64,000 bases of DNA, from NCBI RefSeq assembly GCF_003716585.1, contig NZ_PTJO01000001.1, positions 1 to 64,000 of the forward strand, written 5' to 3'. The position numbers and the translations under genes are program-made. Source of the stretch: Corynebacterium alimapuense (GTDB lineage Bacteria > Actinomycetota > Actinomycetes > Mycobacteriales > Mycobacteriaceae). Below are positions 1-7,448 of this stretch, one piece after another (position 1 is the stretch's first letter; each line of letters opens with the position of its first letter). The notes beneath the pieces were generated by a model that did no database searches, was not told where the DNA came from, and saw only the letters and a list, made by a program, of their open reading frames with translations.

Positions 1-51
1 AAACACAAATCCGCAGGCAGTAAGCACTTTCTACGAAGAAAACGCGCATCA

Positions 52-1302
52 CTAAACGCGCTGAATCTCCGCACCCAAACTCCGCAGATGCTCCACAAAA
101 TTCGGATACCCACGATCGATGTGATGGACATCGTGAACGGTGGTTACCCCATCTGCCACTAGCCCGGCCAAGACTAGGCCTGCGCCGGCACGGATATCCG
201 AGCTCCAGACCTCCGTCGAAGACAACTGCTTCATGCCATGCAAGACGACATGATGTCCATCGACGCTCGCATTGGCCCCCAACCGCAGCATTTCATCGAC
301 AAACCGGAATCGAGACTCGAATACGTTTTCAGTAATCACGCTCATCCCGTTGGCAACGGAAGCAATGCCGATAGCCATCGGCTGCAGATCAGTAGGAAAG
401 CCAGGGAACGGGAGGGTCTGATAATCCACCGCATCCGGACGTCGATCGATCCGCACACGGAAGCCGTTGGCATAGGTTTCCACATCAGCGCCGGCAACCT
501 TGAGCTTCTCCAGCGCCAAATGAAGGTGGCGCGGAGCGATTCCACCGACGGTGACGTCTCCTCCGGTCATGGCAGCTGCATAAGCCCACGTGCCGGCAAC
601 GATTCGGTCGCCGATAACCTGATGTTCCGTCGGATGAAGCTTCTCTACTCCCTCGATGGTGATAGTGGAGGTTCCCGCCCCTTCCACTTTCGCACCCATC
701 GAATTAAGCATCTCGCAGAGATCAGCGATCTCCGGCTCACGAGCAGCGTTGTCCAATACTGTCGTGCCTTTGGCCATGACGGCTGCGGTAAGAATGTTCT
801 CGGTGGCTCCGACGGAGGGGAAATCGAGTGAAATATGCGCCCCTCGAAGCTCATCAGCTTCAGCTACGACGGCACCATGAGAAATACTGGTGGTGGCACC
901 AAGCTTCTCAAGACCTGATTGGTGCATATCCAACGGCCGGGAACCAATGGCATCCCCGCCAGGCAATGCCACGACCGCCCGGCCGCAGCGTGCGGTTAAC
1001 GGCCCCAATACGCACACTGAGGCACGGAACTGCCGGACGGCGTCAAAGTCAGCGTTAGGTTTCAGCTCGGCTGGAGTCGTGATGCGCACGATCTCCCCAT
1101 CAAGCTCCACTGAACAGCCGAGTCCTTCGAGGACATGCTGCATCAGCGGGACATCGAGAATTTCGGGGCAATTGCTAAGCGTCGTGGTGCCCTCGGCAAG
1201 CAGTGCCGCAGCCATCAGTTTGAGGACACTGTTTTTAGCGCCGCTAACTTTGACTGCGCCCTGCAAACGGGCACCTCCGGTTACGAGAAATCTGTCATTC
1301 AC
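52..1302 (-). CDS. murA: UDP-N-acetylglucosamine 1-carboxyvinyltransferase MurA
   Basis: This enzyme transfers enolpyruvate from PEP to UDP-GlcNAc, the first committed cytoplasmic step of peptidoglycan synthesis. The 416-aa protein is the usual family length and spans the whole EPSP-synthase-like fold, with the KNSVLK substrate loop at residues 23-28. The active-site loop reads [11 protein letters not shown], so residue 117 is Asp where most bacteria have the fosfomycin-reactive Cys. Mycobacterial MurA has the same Asp, and there it is known to give intrinsic fosfomycin resistance. The gene follows ramA on the same strand after about 50 bp and may be cotranscribed or have its own promoter. 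Identification is very secure. Confidence 0.97.
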   Translation of the reverse strand: MNDRFLVTGGARLQGAVKVSGAKNSVLKLMAAALLAEGTTTLSNCPEILDVPLMQHVLEGLGCSVELDGEIVRITTPAELKPNADFDAVRQFRASVCVLGPLTARCGRAVVALPGGDAIGSRPLDMHQSGLEKLGATTSISHGAVVAEADELRGAHISLDFPSVGATENILTAAVMAKGTTVLDNAAREPEIADLCEMLNSMGAKVEGAGTSTITIEGVEKLHPTEHQVIGDRIVAGTWAYAAAMTGGDVTVGGIAPRHLHLALEKLKVAGADVETYANGFRVRIDRRPDAVDYQTLPFPGFPTDLQPMAIGIASVANGMSVITENVFESRFRFVDEMLRLGANASVDGHHVVLHGMKQLSSTEVWSSDIRAGAGLVLAGLVADGVTTVHDVHHIDRGYPNFVEHLRSLGAEIQRV

Positions 1303-1353
1303 ACCTCCCGAGAGTAGTCGACCATTCCCGGGGAGGTGATCTGCATGACTAAC

Positions 1354-2196
1354 TCAGGGAAGAGCACCAATCCGACGGGCAGCGTTAACCGCCTCGTAGC
1401 GAGTATGCGCTCCCAATTTGCGCATGACAGAACGCAGGTAGGACTTGACCGTCTCGGCCCCGATTCCCATCTCTTCGGCGGCCTCGACATTGGTGTGCCC
1501 GAGAGCAACACAAGACAAGACGTCTAATTCACGGGCAGAGAGCTTCGTCGACTGCTTGACCCTGACCGGGCTGACCATCTGGTCACACAACTGCTCGAGC
1601 TCTTTGCGCAAAATGTCATCATCGACGCGATTAGCCAGCATCCTCAGCTTCGAATGCGTCGAACGGACTTGCTCCCATTCGGCACCATTCATCACCCGAC
1701 CGGACTTTGCGGTACCGACCTTGCCGCCTTCAACTCTTCGCAGCGCCGAATTAACCGCTAGGTCCTGTTCCAGGGTTCGAGCCGTCATCGTGACTTCCTC
1801 GATCACCTTATCTCCAAGCCGAACTGGCGAGTGGACTCCTGCATAGAGGACTCCGCGAATTTCGCGGGAAACAATAACCGGCACCGCAACAATGGAATGC
1901 AATCCCTCGTCTTGGACCGGCCGATCATTCTCATGGGAGATGATATTGGCCCTGGCATAATCCGAAACTCCCACCGGACGTCGGGTACTGACTACCCGAC
2001 CGCCAACTCCAGAGCCAGCTTCAATGATGAGGTTTTGTAATGCGGGAGTTCTCAGTCCGACCCACTGCGTAACTTGCAGCCGATTATCGGGCAGTAGCAG
2101 GGCATACATGGTCACGGGTATGCCGGTCGCGGTTTTCAAAGATGTCAAGGCCGCCCGGACAGCTTCATCATCGTCTTTCATTCGCTGCGAATCCAT
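1354..2196 (-). CDS. ramA: LuxR-type transcriptional regulator of acetate/carbon metabolism, RamA-like
   Basis: In C. glutamicum RamA is a global regulator of acetate, TCA-cycle and other carbon genes. This 280-aa protein has an N-terminal GAF-like sensor region (about residues 20-150) and a C-terminal LuxR helix-turn-helix (about 215-275, with LSARELDVLSCVALGHTN and TVKSYLRSVMRKLG). The start chosen is the MDSQRMKDDDEA methionine, because AGGAGGG lies just upstream; a longer frame extends 17 codons further but has no ribosome site. Adjacency to cysK and cysE matches the C. glutamicum ramA locus as I recall it. The long upstream region carries C-runs fitting the known RamA motif, so autoregulation is likely. 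Confidence 0.9.
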   Translation of the reverse strand: MDSQRMKDDDEAVRAALTSLKTATGIPVTMYALLLPDNRLQVTQWVGLRTPALQNLIIEAGSGVGGRVVSTRRPVGVSDYARANIISHENDRPVQDEGLHSIVAVPVIVSREIRGVLYAGVHSPVRLGDKVIEEVTMTARTLEQDLAVNSALRRVEGGKVGTAKSGRVMNGAEWEQVRSTHSKLRMLANRVDDDILRKELEQLCDQMVSPVRVKQSTKLSARELDVLSCVALGHTNVEAAEEMGIGAETVKSYLRSVMRKLGAHTRYEAVNAARRIGALP

Positions 2197-2501
2197 GTTT
2201 CGTAACCCTCCTGCGGGGACACCCGTCCAGGTGCATCCAAGGTGCACAGTGACGGCGTCACTTTCTGGTCTACTTCGTCAGCCTATCGCGTCAACGGGGG
2301 TAACTGCTAACTGACATTCCCAAATGACAGACACCCAAACTGAGGGTCAGATACAGACCTTAGGGGCAATACCCCCTACATTGACCCACCCCCGACCGGA
2401 TTATCTACCATTCGGTCTATCTGGAACATACCACCCTGTCTATTCTAATGGTGTAGGCTTCTTGGCAGACAAAAAGTGACCCCACAGCAAGGAGATTCAA
2501 C
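2197..2501. promoter_or_regulatory. Divergent ramA-cysK control region with RamA-like C-runs
   Basis: This 305-bp region has no gene and separates two divergent genes. It holds several AC(4-5)-type runs, including TACCCCCTACA near 2370-2380 and CACCCCCGA near 2388-2396, which fit the described RamA binding motif (runs of four to six G or C next to A/T). Two GTCTAT repeats start at 2415 and 2438, 23 bp apart, just before a TATTCTAAT stretch that could be the cysK -10. The cysK ribosome site AAGGAG ends the region. The RamA assignment is inference from motif and position. Confidence 0.45.
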
Positions 2502-3434
2502 ATGGGCATCTACGACAACATCCTCGAAACCATCGGCAATACTCCCCTGGTGCGCCTCAACGGCATCTCCGAGGGACTCAAGGCTGATGTGCTGGTAAAG
2601 GTCGAATCCTTTAACCCGGCCAACTCCGTAAAGGACCGCATCGGCAAAGCCATCATCGACGCCGCAGAGGCTGACGGAACGCTTAAGCCCGGCGGAACCA
2701 TCGTCGAAGCAACTTCCGGCAACACCGGCATCGCCCTCGCTCTAGTCGGCGCGGCTCGCGGCTACAAGGTCATCCTGACCATGCCGGAGACCATGTCCGT
2801 CGAGCGTCGCGTAGTGCTGCGCGCCTATGGTGCTGAAATCATCCTCACTCCTGGCGCTGCAGGCATGCAGGGCGCCGTCGATAAGGCCAACGAGATCGTC
2901 ACCGAGCGAGACAATGCGATCTTGGCCTCACAGTTCGCCAACGCTGCCAACTTGCAGGTCCACCGCGAGACCACCGCCGAGGAAATCTGGCGTGACACCG
3001 AGGGCGCTGTCGACATCTTCGTTGCCGGCGTAGGCACCGGCGGCACCGTTTCCGGCGTCGGTCAGGTCCTCAAGGATCGCAAAGAGGGCGTCAAGATTTA
3101 CGCAGTTGAGCCTGAGGCATCCCCGCTATTGTCCACCGGCAAGGCCGGCCCGCATAAGATCCAGGGCTTGGGCGCAAACTTCATTCCGGAGATCCTCGAC
3201 CGCAAGGTCATCGATGACGTCCTGACGATTTCCAATGAAGAGGCCATCGCGACCTCCCGTGAACTCGCAGTCAAGGATGGCATCCTGGGCGGCATCTCCA
3301 CCGGAGCCAACATTAGGGCCGCACTTGAGCTCGCAGCTCGACCGGAAAACGAAGGCAAGACCATCGTCACCATCGTCTGCGACTTCGGCGAGCGCTACAT
3401 CTCGACCGTTCTTTACGAAGACATCCGCGACTAA
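2502..3434 (+). CDS. cysK: Cysteine synthase A (O-acetylserine sulfhydrylase)
   Basis: CysK is a PLP enzyme that joins sulfide to O-acetylserine to make cysteine. The 310-aa length is typical. The PLP lysine lies in NPANSVKDR (Lys44), the substrate loop is TSGNTG (71-76), and GVGTGGT forms the phosphate-binding loop near residue 178. A clear AAGGAG precedes the ATG. It is followed by a strong terminator and then cysE, whose product supplies its substrate, so this is the local cysteine biosynthesis unit. It is divergent from ramA. Confidence 0.97.
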   Translation: MGIYDNILETIGNTPLVRLNGISEGLKADVLVKVESFNPANSVKDRIGKAIIDAAEADGTLKPGGTIVEATSGNTGIALALVGAARGYKVILTMPETMSVERRVVLRAYGAEIILTPGAAGMQGAVDKANEIVTERDNAILASQFANAANLQVHRETTAEEIWRDTEGAVDIFVAGVGTGGTVSGVGQVLKDRKEGVKIYAVEPEASPLLSTGKAGPHKIQGLGANFIPEILDRKVIDDVLTISNEEAIATSRELAVKDGILGGISTGANIRAALELAARPENEGKTIVTIVCDFGERYISTVLYEDIRD

Positions 3435-3446
3435 TATCCACATGGT

Positions 3447-3483
3447 CTAAAGCCCGCCCTCATAAGTTGAGGGCGGGCTTTAG
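3447..3483 (+). terminator. Rho-independent terminator after cysK
   Basis: A perfect 15-bp stem of CTAAAGCCCGCCCTC and its complement encloses a short loop. The 3' arm ends in CTTTAG. It lies 13 bp after the cysK stop. Confidence 0.85.
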
Positions 3484-3538
3484 TCATCTCCAGCCATCTC
3501 CAGTCGGTCGCCCCACCTGGCTAAGAGGCCTCCACTGT

Positions 3539-3544
3539 TAGAAT
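3539..3544 (+). promoter_or_regulatory. Candidate -10 box of cysE
   Basis: TAGAAT lies 8 nt before the cysE ATG, close enough for a very short leader or a leaderless transcript. A GGGAG in the gap could still act as a weak ribosome site. No convincing -35 is seen. Confidence 0.4.
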
Positions 3545-3552
3545 CGGGAGCC

Positions 3553-4119
3553 ATGTATAACCTCGTCAAGAGCATCCGAGAAGATCTCGCTAACGCCCGC
3601 GAACATGATCCAGCCGCTCGTGGCGATTTCGAGAATGCGATCGTCTATTCAGGCCTCCATGCGATCTGGTCGCACCGGGTCTCTCACTGGCTGTGGGTCC
3701 GAGGCCTGCGTGGCCCAGCTCGCATACTCGCCCAGGTCAACCGGTTTTTTACCGGCATCGAGATTCATCCGGGCGCAACGATCGGCCGTCGATTCTTTAT
3801 TGATCACGGAATGGGCATCGTCATTGGCGAGACCACTGAAATTGGTGATGGCGTCATGCTCTATCACGGCGTCACCCTAGGTGGTCAGGTACTTACCCAG
3901 ACTAAACGTCACCCCACCATCGAAGACAACGTCACGATCGGTGCCGGCGCCAAGGTACTAGGCCCTATCACCATCGGCGCAGGTTCTGCCATCGGTGCCA
4001 ACGCAGTGGTTACCCGAGAAGTCCCGCCAGAGCACATTGCCACGGGCATCCCCGCAGTCAATCGCCCTCGCACTAAAGAGCAGCACATCAAACTGGTCGA
4101 CCCAGACTATTTCCTCTAG
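3553..4119 (+). CDS. cysE: Serine O-acetyltransferase
   Basis: CysE acetylates L-serine with acetyl-CoA to give O-acetylserine, the substrate of the CysK encoded just upstream. The 188-aa protein is of the short serine acetyltransferase class: a helical N-terminus is followed by a left-handed beta-helix of hexapeptide repeats (about residues 70-155, with [20 protein letters not shown] and [18 protein letters not shown]). The His of FIDHG and the HGVTLGG segment belong to the active site. A -10-like TAGAAT close to the ATG suggests its own promoter behind the cysK terminator. Product feedback by cysteine is usual in the family and is not visible here. Confidence 0.95.
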   Translation: MYNLVKSIREDLANAREHDPAARGDFENAIVYSGLHAIWSHRVSHWLWVRGLRGPARILAQVNRFFTGIEIHPGATIGRRFFIDHGMGIVIGETTEIGDGVMLYHGVTLGGQVLTQTKRHPTIEDNVTIGAGAKVLGPITIGAGSAIGANAVVTREVPPEHIATGIPAVNRPRTKEQHIKLVDPDYFL

Positions 4120-4164
4120 CCCTAGCCAGACCCTGATGGCCCGCTAGCGCCCTTCTGTGCCCAC

Positions 4165-4455
4165 TCAGGCGATCAGGGTGCGGTAGTCCTGGTTCTTGTC
4201 TATGAACTGCTCTACGGCAGAGCAGCTGGGACGAATGCGGGCGCCACTGGCACGGGCATCATCCAAGGCCGCTTTAATCAATGGGATCGATAGTCCGTGC
4301 CCTCGGAAAGCCTGGTCGACCACAGTGTGATTGAAGTCGAGGACGCCCTCAGAGCTCACGACATATGCGCAGTAACCAGCTTCCCTGCCGTCCACGCTGA
4401 TTTCATAGCGCTGCTTGTCTTCATGGTGCTCAATAGAGTACTTCTCTCCAGACAT
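4165..4455 (-). CDS. Small GNAT-family N-acetyltransferase
   Basis: The 96-aa protein fits the compact YjdJ-type GNAT domain: YSIEHHEDKQRYEISVDGREAGY at the start, then LDFNHTVVDQAFRGHGLSIPLIKAALDDARA, whose RGHGLS is the acetyl-CoA pyrophosphate loop (Q/RxxGxG/A). The substrate is unknown. The start chosen is MSGEKYS because AAGGAG precedes it; an upstream extension of the frame runs into the tRNA-Phe terminator and is rejected. It is convergent with cysE and a similar gene follows cysE in C. glutamicum. Confidence 0.8.
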   Translation of the reverse strand: MSGEKYSIEHHEDKQRYEISVDGREAGYCAYVVSSEGVLDFNHTVVDQAFRGHGLSIPLIKAALDDARASGARIRPSCSAVEQFIDKNQDYRTLIA

Positions 4456-4582
4456 CAGCGACTCCTTATGTGAGGGGATCGTGCTTGAGTCCTTGAGTAT
4501 TCCCGAACTCAACACTCTGCGCAGGCAACCCCCCACAAGTCCCCCCCCCAGAAAGACGCATCTCCGCTTTCTGAAAATGCAC

Positions 4583-4620
4583 AAAACCCCCTGCCCGAGA
4601 ATTCTCGGACAAGGGGTTTT
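4583..4620 (-). terminator. Terminator of tRNA-Phe
   Basis: An AAAACCCC/GGGGTTTT outer stem encloses a CCGAGAATTCTCGG inner palindrome. It lies just downstream of tRNA-Phe on the minus strand. Confidence 0.8.
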
Positions 4621-4624
4621 CGTG

Positions 4625-4697
4625 TGGCCAGAGCCAGGATCGAACTGGCGACCTTCCACTTTTCAGGCGGACGCTCTACCGACTGAGCTATCTGGCC
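4625..4697 (-). tRNA. tRNA-Phe (GAA)
   Basis: The 73-nt cloverleaf read on the minus strand has acceptor GGCCAGA/TCTGGCC with discriminator A, a D-arm starting GCTC, an anticodon loop containing GAA, and a T-arm with TTCGATC. CCA is not encoded. It is the last gene of a minus-strand tRNA group. Confidence 0.97.
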
Positions 4698-4724
4698 AGA
4701 AACTACCAATTAAGGCAATTTCAG

Positions 4725-4798
4725 CGACCCTGACGGGACTTGAACCCGCGACCTCCGCCGTGACAGGGCGGCGCGCTAACCAACTGCGCCACAGGGCC
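4725..4798 (-). tRNA. tRNA-Asp (GTC), copy 1
   Basis: The 74-nt cloverleaf has acceptor GGCCCTG/CAGGGTC with discriminator G, anticodon GTC and T-loop TTCAAGT. CCA is not encoded. It is identical to the copy at 5027-5100 and sits 27 bp upstream of tRNA-Phe. Confidence 0.97.
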
Positions 4799-4975
4799 TT
4801 ATTTATTTCTCGTACTTCCGGACCACCTTGCGGCCTGTCCGTTGCACGAGAAATGACTTTACACAGGCCTTGATTGTTCCCGCAAATCAGCAGTACAAAG
4901 GGCATTTCCATGGAGAAAAATCAGAGGTTACAACAACCAGATTTAACTTGGCACCATTCCCAGCATCTTAAAAAC

Positions 4976-5017
4976 AAAAAGAGCGTTAGCCCGGCAAAAC
5001 CGGAACTAACGCTCTTT
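4976..5017 (-). terminator. Terminator of the tRNA-Glu/tRNA-Asp transcript
   Basis: A 12-bp stem of AAAGAGCGTTAG and its complement has an inner CCGG pair. Read on the minus strand, it ends in CTCTTTTTGTTTTT, a good U-tract. It lies between the two tRNA-Asp copies, so the second Asp-Phe pair probably has its own promoter. Confidence 0.85.
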
Positions 5018-5026
5018 CCTAGAAAG

Positions 5027-5100
5027 CGACCCTGACGGGACTTGAACCCGCGACCTCCGCCGTGACAGGGCGGCGCGCTAACCAACTGCGCCACAGGGCC
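5027..5100 (-). tRNA. tRNA-Asp (GTC), copy 2
   Basis: The 74-nt cloverleaf has anticodon GTC and is identical over its full length to the copy at 4725-4798. It lies 21 bp downstream of tRNA-Glu on the same strand. Confidence 0.97.
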
Positions 5101-5121
5101 TTTCCTGAGGAATTAACCTCG

Positions 5122-5194
<73 letters not shown>

Positions 5195-5350
5195 CAATCA
5201 ATTGCACCGGAATGCTCCGGACCAATTTCGACTGCTCTAGAAATATACTTCATACTCCAGTCAGAACAAAAACCGCCCTGTCAGAGAGGCTTTATTGCCG
5301 ACGGCGCTAGGCTGATAGAAGCGCACGATACGAGGAACAAGGTAGCTAAT

Positions 5351-5695
5351 ATGTCTAACTTTCCAGACCCCAGCCAGACTGATTTACCAAGCTGTTCTGA
5401 CCATGCGCCCACCAGCCATGGTTACGAAGAAAACAAGGCGAAATACCTCGCACGCCTCAAGCGAATCGAAGGGCAGACCCGAGGCATTCACCGAATGGTC
5501 GACGAAGACCAGTACTGCATCGACATTCTCACTCAAGTATCGGCAGTGACTTCCGCTCTCGAGAACGTCGCATTAGCACTGCTGCAAGACCATATTTCCC
5601 ACTGCGTCACCGGGGCAGCAGCCGAAAGTGGCGAGGCTGCGGATGCGAAAATTGCTGAGGCGATGAAGGCGATTCAGAAACTAGTAAAATCTTAA
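5351..5695 (+). CDS. CsoR/RcnR/CstR-family metal- or persulfide-sensing repressor
   Basis: The 114-aa all-helical protein is of the CsoR family (DUF156): KAKYLARLKRIEGQTRGIHRMVDEDQYCIDILTQ, then a second helix ending HISHC. The visible sensor residues are Tyr55-Cys56, His81 and Cys85, the Cys-His-Cys pattern of Cu(I) sensors; persulfide sensors (CstR) keep the two Cys but lack the His. The start chosen is MSNFPD, after AGGAACAAGG; the frame extends upstream into tRNA-Glu, which cannot be coding. It is convergent with the DUF2254 gene. ATACCC/GGGTAT palindromes in front of the nearby peroxiredoxin and the SQR-like gene are candidate targets (inference). The ligand is unproven. Confidence 0.88.
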   Translation: MSNFPDPSQTDLPSCSDHAPTSHGYEENKAKYLARLKRIEGQTRGIHRMVDEDQYCIDILTQVSAVTSALENVALALLQDHISHCVTGAAAESGEAADAKIAEAMKAIQKLVKS

Positions 5696-5701
5696 GTTCG
5701 C

Positions 5702-6985
5702 CTATTCCGTAGAACCAGATTCTCGTGCTAGCAGATCTCGACATCTGTCAAGAGTGGGCACGTAGGCGTCAATACTGACTTCCCTGAGGTCCTCAACCAT
5801 ACTGTGCAGCACTTCCGGGACCTGCGCAGAACCTTCCGCGTAGTTATGGATTTCTCGAATCGGTTCCGCAATCAGTTGAGCGATTTTCTGCGGCCGATGC
5901 ACTACGCGGACAGCCCCCTCGCCATCAGCGATATATGGGCTTGGCTCAGAGCAGGTCACCAGGTAGCGCAACACTCGATGAATCTCATGGACGGCCTGTA
6001 CCGCAGTGGTCGGGTCATTGGTCCCCGGAGAGAGCGCTCGATCGGCGATGTCGACTAGCTGACGCAGCCCAAAGGCGACGTCCTGGGTCATGGTGCGCTC
6101 CATGCGAATGCCGACGGCGTCGGCAAGCATATCGAGATCGCCTAACTCAGCTTCATCGTCACACCAGACCCGCAGGACAGACTGCCCTGCCACCAAAAAA
6201 TCTCCCACCGAGCGGTCGATCGTTATGACAACGCCATGCTCTTGCGCCCAATCGAGAAGTCGCCGGTAGTTAAACCATACGATCGCTCCAGTGACAGAAG
6301 TGAGGACATGTTCACGGCGATCACCTGGCGACGGCGACCATGTCGGCCCGGTAGCAAGCGCCGGAACATCCGATTTAGTGTCGTACATCCGCTGACCTAG
6401 CCGTAGAGTCTCCTGTCCAATCTCGGTGACAGCGTTGGCAACTTTCATCGATGACATGATGTGCCGGATGAATACCAGGAAAAAGGCCAGACACCCCAAC
6501 GCCATCATAAAGGCCACCGTGACGGATAGTCGGGGCACGAAACCCTGACCATCATCACCGTCATCCCATACATAACGGGTAACCGTCAATGAAAATGTGA
6601 ACGTAGCCAAGAAAATCGCCAACGTGCCCTGAACAATACGACTCTGCAGGAAGCCGTTGAGCATTCGTGGACTAAATGAACTATTGACCAGCTGCAAAAC
6701 CACCAGCGTGTTTGAAAACACTAGGCCAGTTACGGAAATAGTGGCCGAGGCGATCACCCCGAGAACCTCACGAGATGCAGAAGTGCCCCCACGGAAGGCA
6801 AAGAGCAGCGGGTCACCCCCAAGTCTGGACTCCAGCTCCGGCAGGGCCGTTCCGAACAGCAGTGCGGCCACCACGCTCACCGCAGGAATCATCCAAAAGG
6901 GAGTCCAGATCCGATCCCAGAAGCTCTCCTGTGGAACATCCGGAATTCCACCCTTCAACCGATAACTACTCTCGTGCTCGCTCAT
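5702..6985 (-). CDS. DUF2254 family membrane protein
   Basis: The function of this family is unknown. The 427-aa protein has four likely membrane segments (about residues 30-50, 75-100, 120-140 and 152-175) and a long cytoplasmic C-terminal half containing FGLRQLVDIADRALSPGTNDPTTAVQ, a conserved stretch typical of DUF2254. It lies 12 bp after the DCC-family gene on the same strand, so the two are probably one operon, divergent from the peroxiredoxin gene. The family call is good; no role should be inferred beyond a membrane-associated one. Confidence 0.85.
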   Translation of the reverse strand: MSEHESSYRLKGGIPDVPQESFWDRIWTPFWMIPAVSVVAALLFGTALPELESRLGGDPLLFAFRGGTSASREVLGVIASATISVTGLVFSNTLVVLQLVNSSFSPRMLNGFLQSRIVQGTLAIFLATFTFSLTVTRYVWDDGDDGQGFVPRLSVTVAFMMALGCLAFFLVFIRHIMSSMKVANAVTEIGQETLRLGQRMYDTKSDVPALATGPTWSPSPGDRREHVLTSVTGAIVWFNYRRLLDWAQEHGVVITIDRSVGDFLVAGQSVLRVWCDDEAELGDLDMLADAVGIRMERTMTQDVAFGLRQLVDIADRALSPGTNDPTTAVQAVHEIHRVLRYLVTCSEPSPYIADGEGAVRVVHRPQKIAQLIAEPIREIHNYAEGSAQVPEVLHSMVEDLREVSIDAYVPTLDRCRDLLARESGSTE

Positions 6986-6997
6986 CGCGCCACCATG

Positions 6998-7336
6998 TCA
7001 CCCTTCCGGCACAGCGCAGACAGGAGCACCAATGAGCTTAGAGAGGCCTCGACGCCGCTTAGCTACTTGGCGGTAGAGAAAGGCTGCTGCAGGATCGAAA
7101 ATCCTCAGCCCCAGGATCCGCCCCGCCCCTCGCAGCGGCAGATTCCGACCGTCAACGAACAATGCCTGCGCGATGGCATGGTGGCCGAGATAATCCACAC
7201 CTCCAGAGCGAAAGACCGCATGATGCCGAAGGTTGGCTGGGCGGAGAATTAGTCCCGGCGCCAAGCGCTGCAGCAGGATCCCGCTGCGATGACAAAAGCC
7301 ACAGTCGCCATCATAAAGGAAGGTCACAAGCACCAC
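6998..7336 (-). CDS. DCC-family thiol-disulfide oxidoreductase-like protein (DUF393)
   Basis: The 112-aa protein begins FLYDGDCGFCHRSG, the DxDC-x2-C signature that names the DCC family (a thioredoxin-like fold group, biochemically little studied). The start is GTG; two GTG codons in a row and a third two codons later make the exact start uncertain. It is the first gene of a two-gene operon with the DUF2254 gene and is divergent from the peroxiredoxin across 112 bp that hold a candidate CsoR-type operator. A role in thiol redox is plausible but inferred from the CxxC motif and its neighbours. Confidence 0.8.
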   Translation of the reverse strand: MVLVTFLYDGDCGFCHRSGILLQRLAPGLILRPANLRHHAVFRSGGVDYLGHHAIAQALFVDGRNLPLRGAGRILGLRIFDPAAAFLYRQVAKRRRGLSKLIGAPVCAVPEG

Positions 7337-7373
7337 CCTAATACGGATCCACCCCCTACCGCTGCACCCTCTG

Positions 7374-7379
7374 TTGACA
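7374..7379 (+). promoter_or_regulatory. Candidate -35 of the peroxiredoxin gene
   Basis: A consensus TTGACA lies 70 bp before the start codon. I see no good -10 at the standard spacing, so the assignment is weak. Confidence 0.3.
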
Positions 7380-7407
7380 TCGATATCCGTTAGAGGAAGA
7401 TGGAGTT

Positions 7408-7423
7408 ATACCCCGACGGGTAT
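7408..7423. promoter_or_regulatory. Palindromic operator candidate, CsoR/CstR type, before the peroxiredoxin gene
   Basis: ATACCC-CGAC-GGGTAT is a perfect 6-bp inverted repeat with a 4-bp spacer, and is extended by symmetric TGGA (7401-7404) and TCCA (7427-7430). G/C-rich centres flanked by TA steps are typical of CsoR-family operators. It lies in the divergent DCC-peroxiredoxin gap, 25 bp before the ATG. The same half-site arrangement recurs at 16133-16148. Confidence 0.55.
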
Positions 7424-7448
7424 CCATCCAACCTTCCGAGGAGACCCC

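Noticed and set aside
2415..2443. McbR-type (TAGAC-N6-GTCTA) operator before cysK
   Set aside because: Only direct GTCTAT repeats are present; the palindromic half TAGAC is missing at the right spacing.
5351..5695. Firm naming of the regulator as CstR (persulfide sensor)
   Set aside because: The protein keeps His81 between the two Cys, as in Cu(I)-sensing CsoR; sequence alone does not settle the signal.
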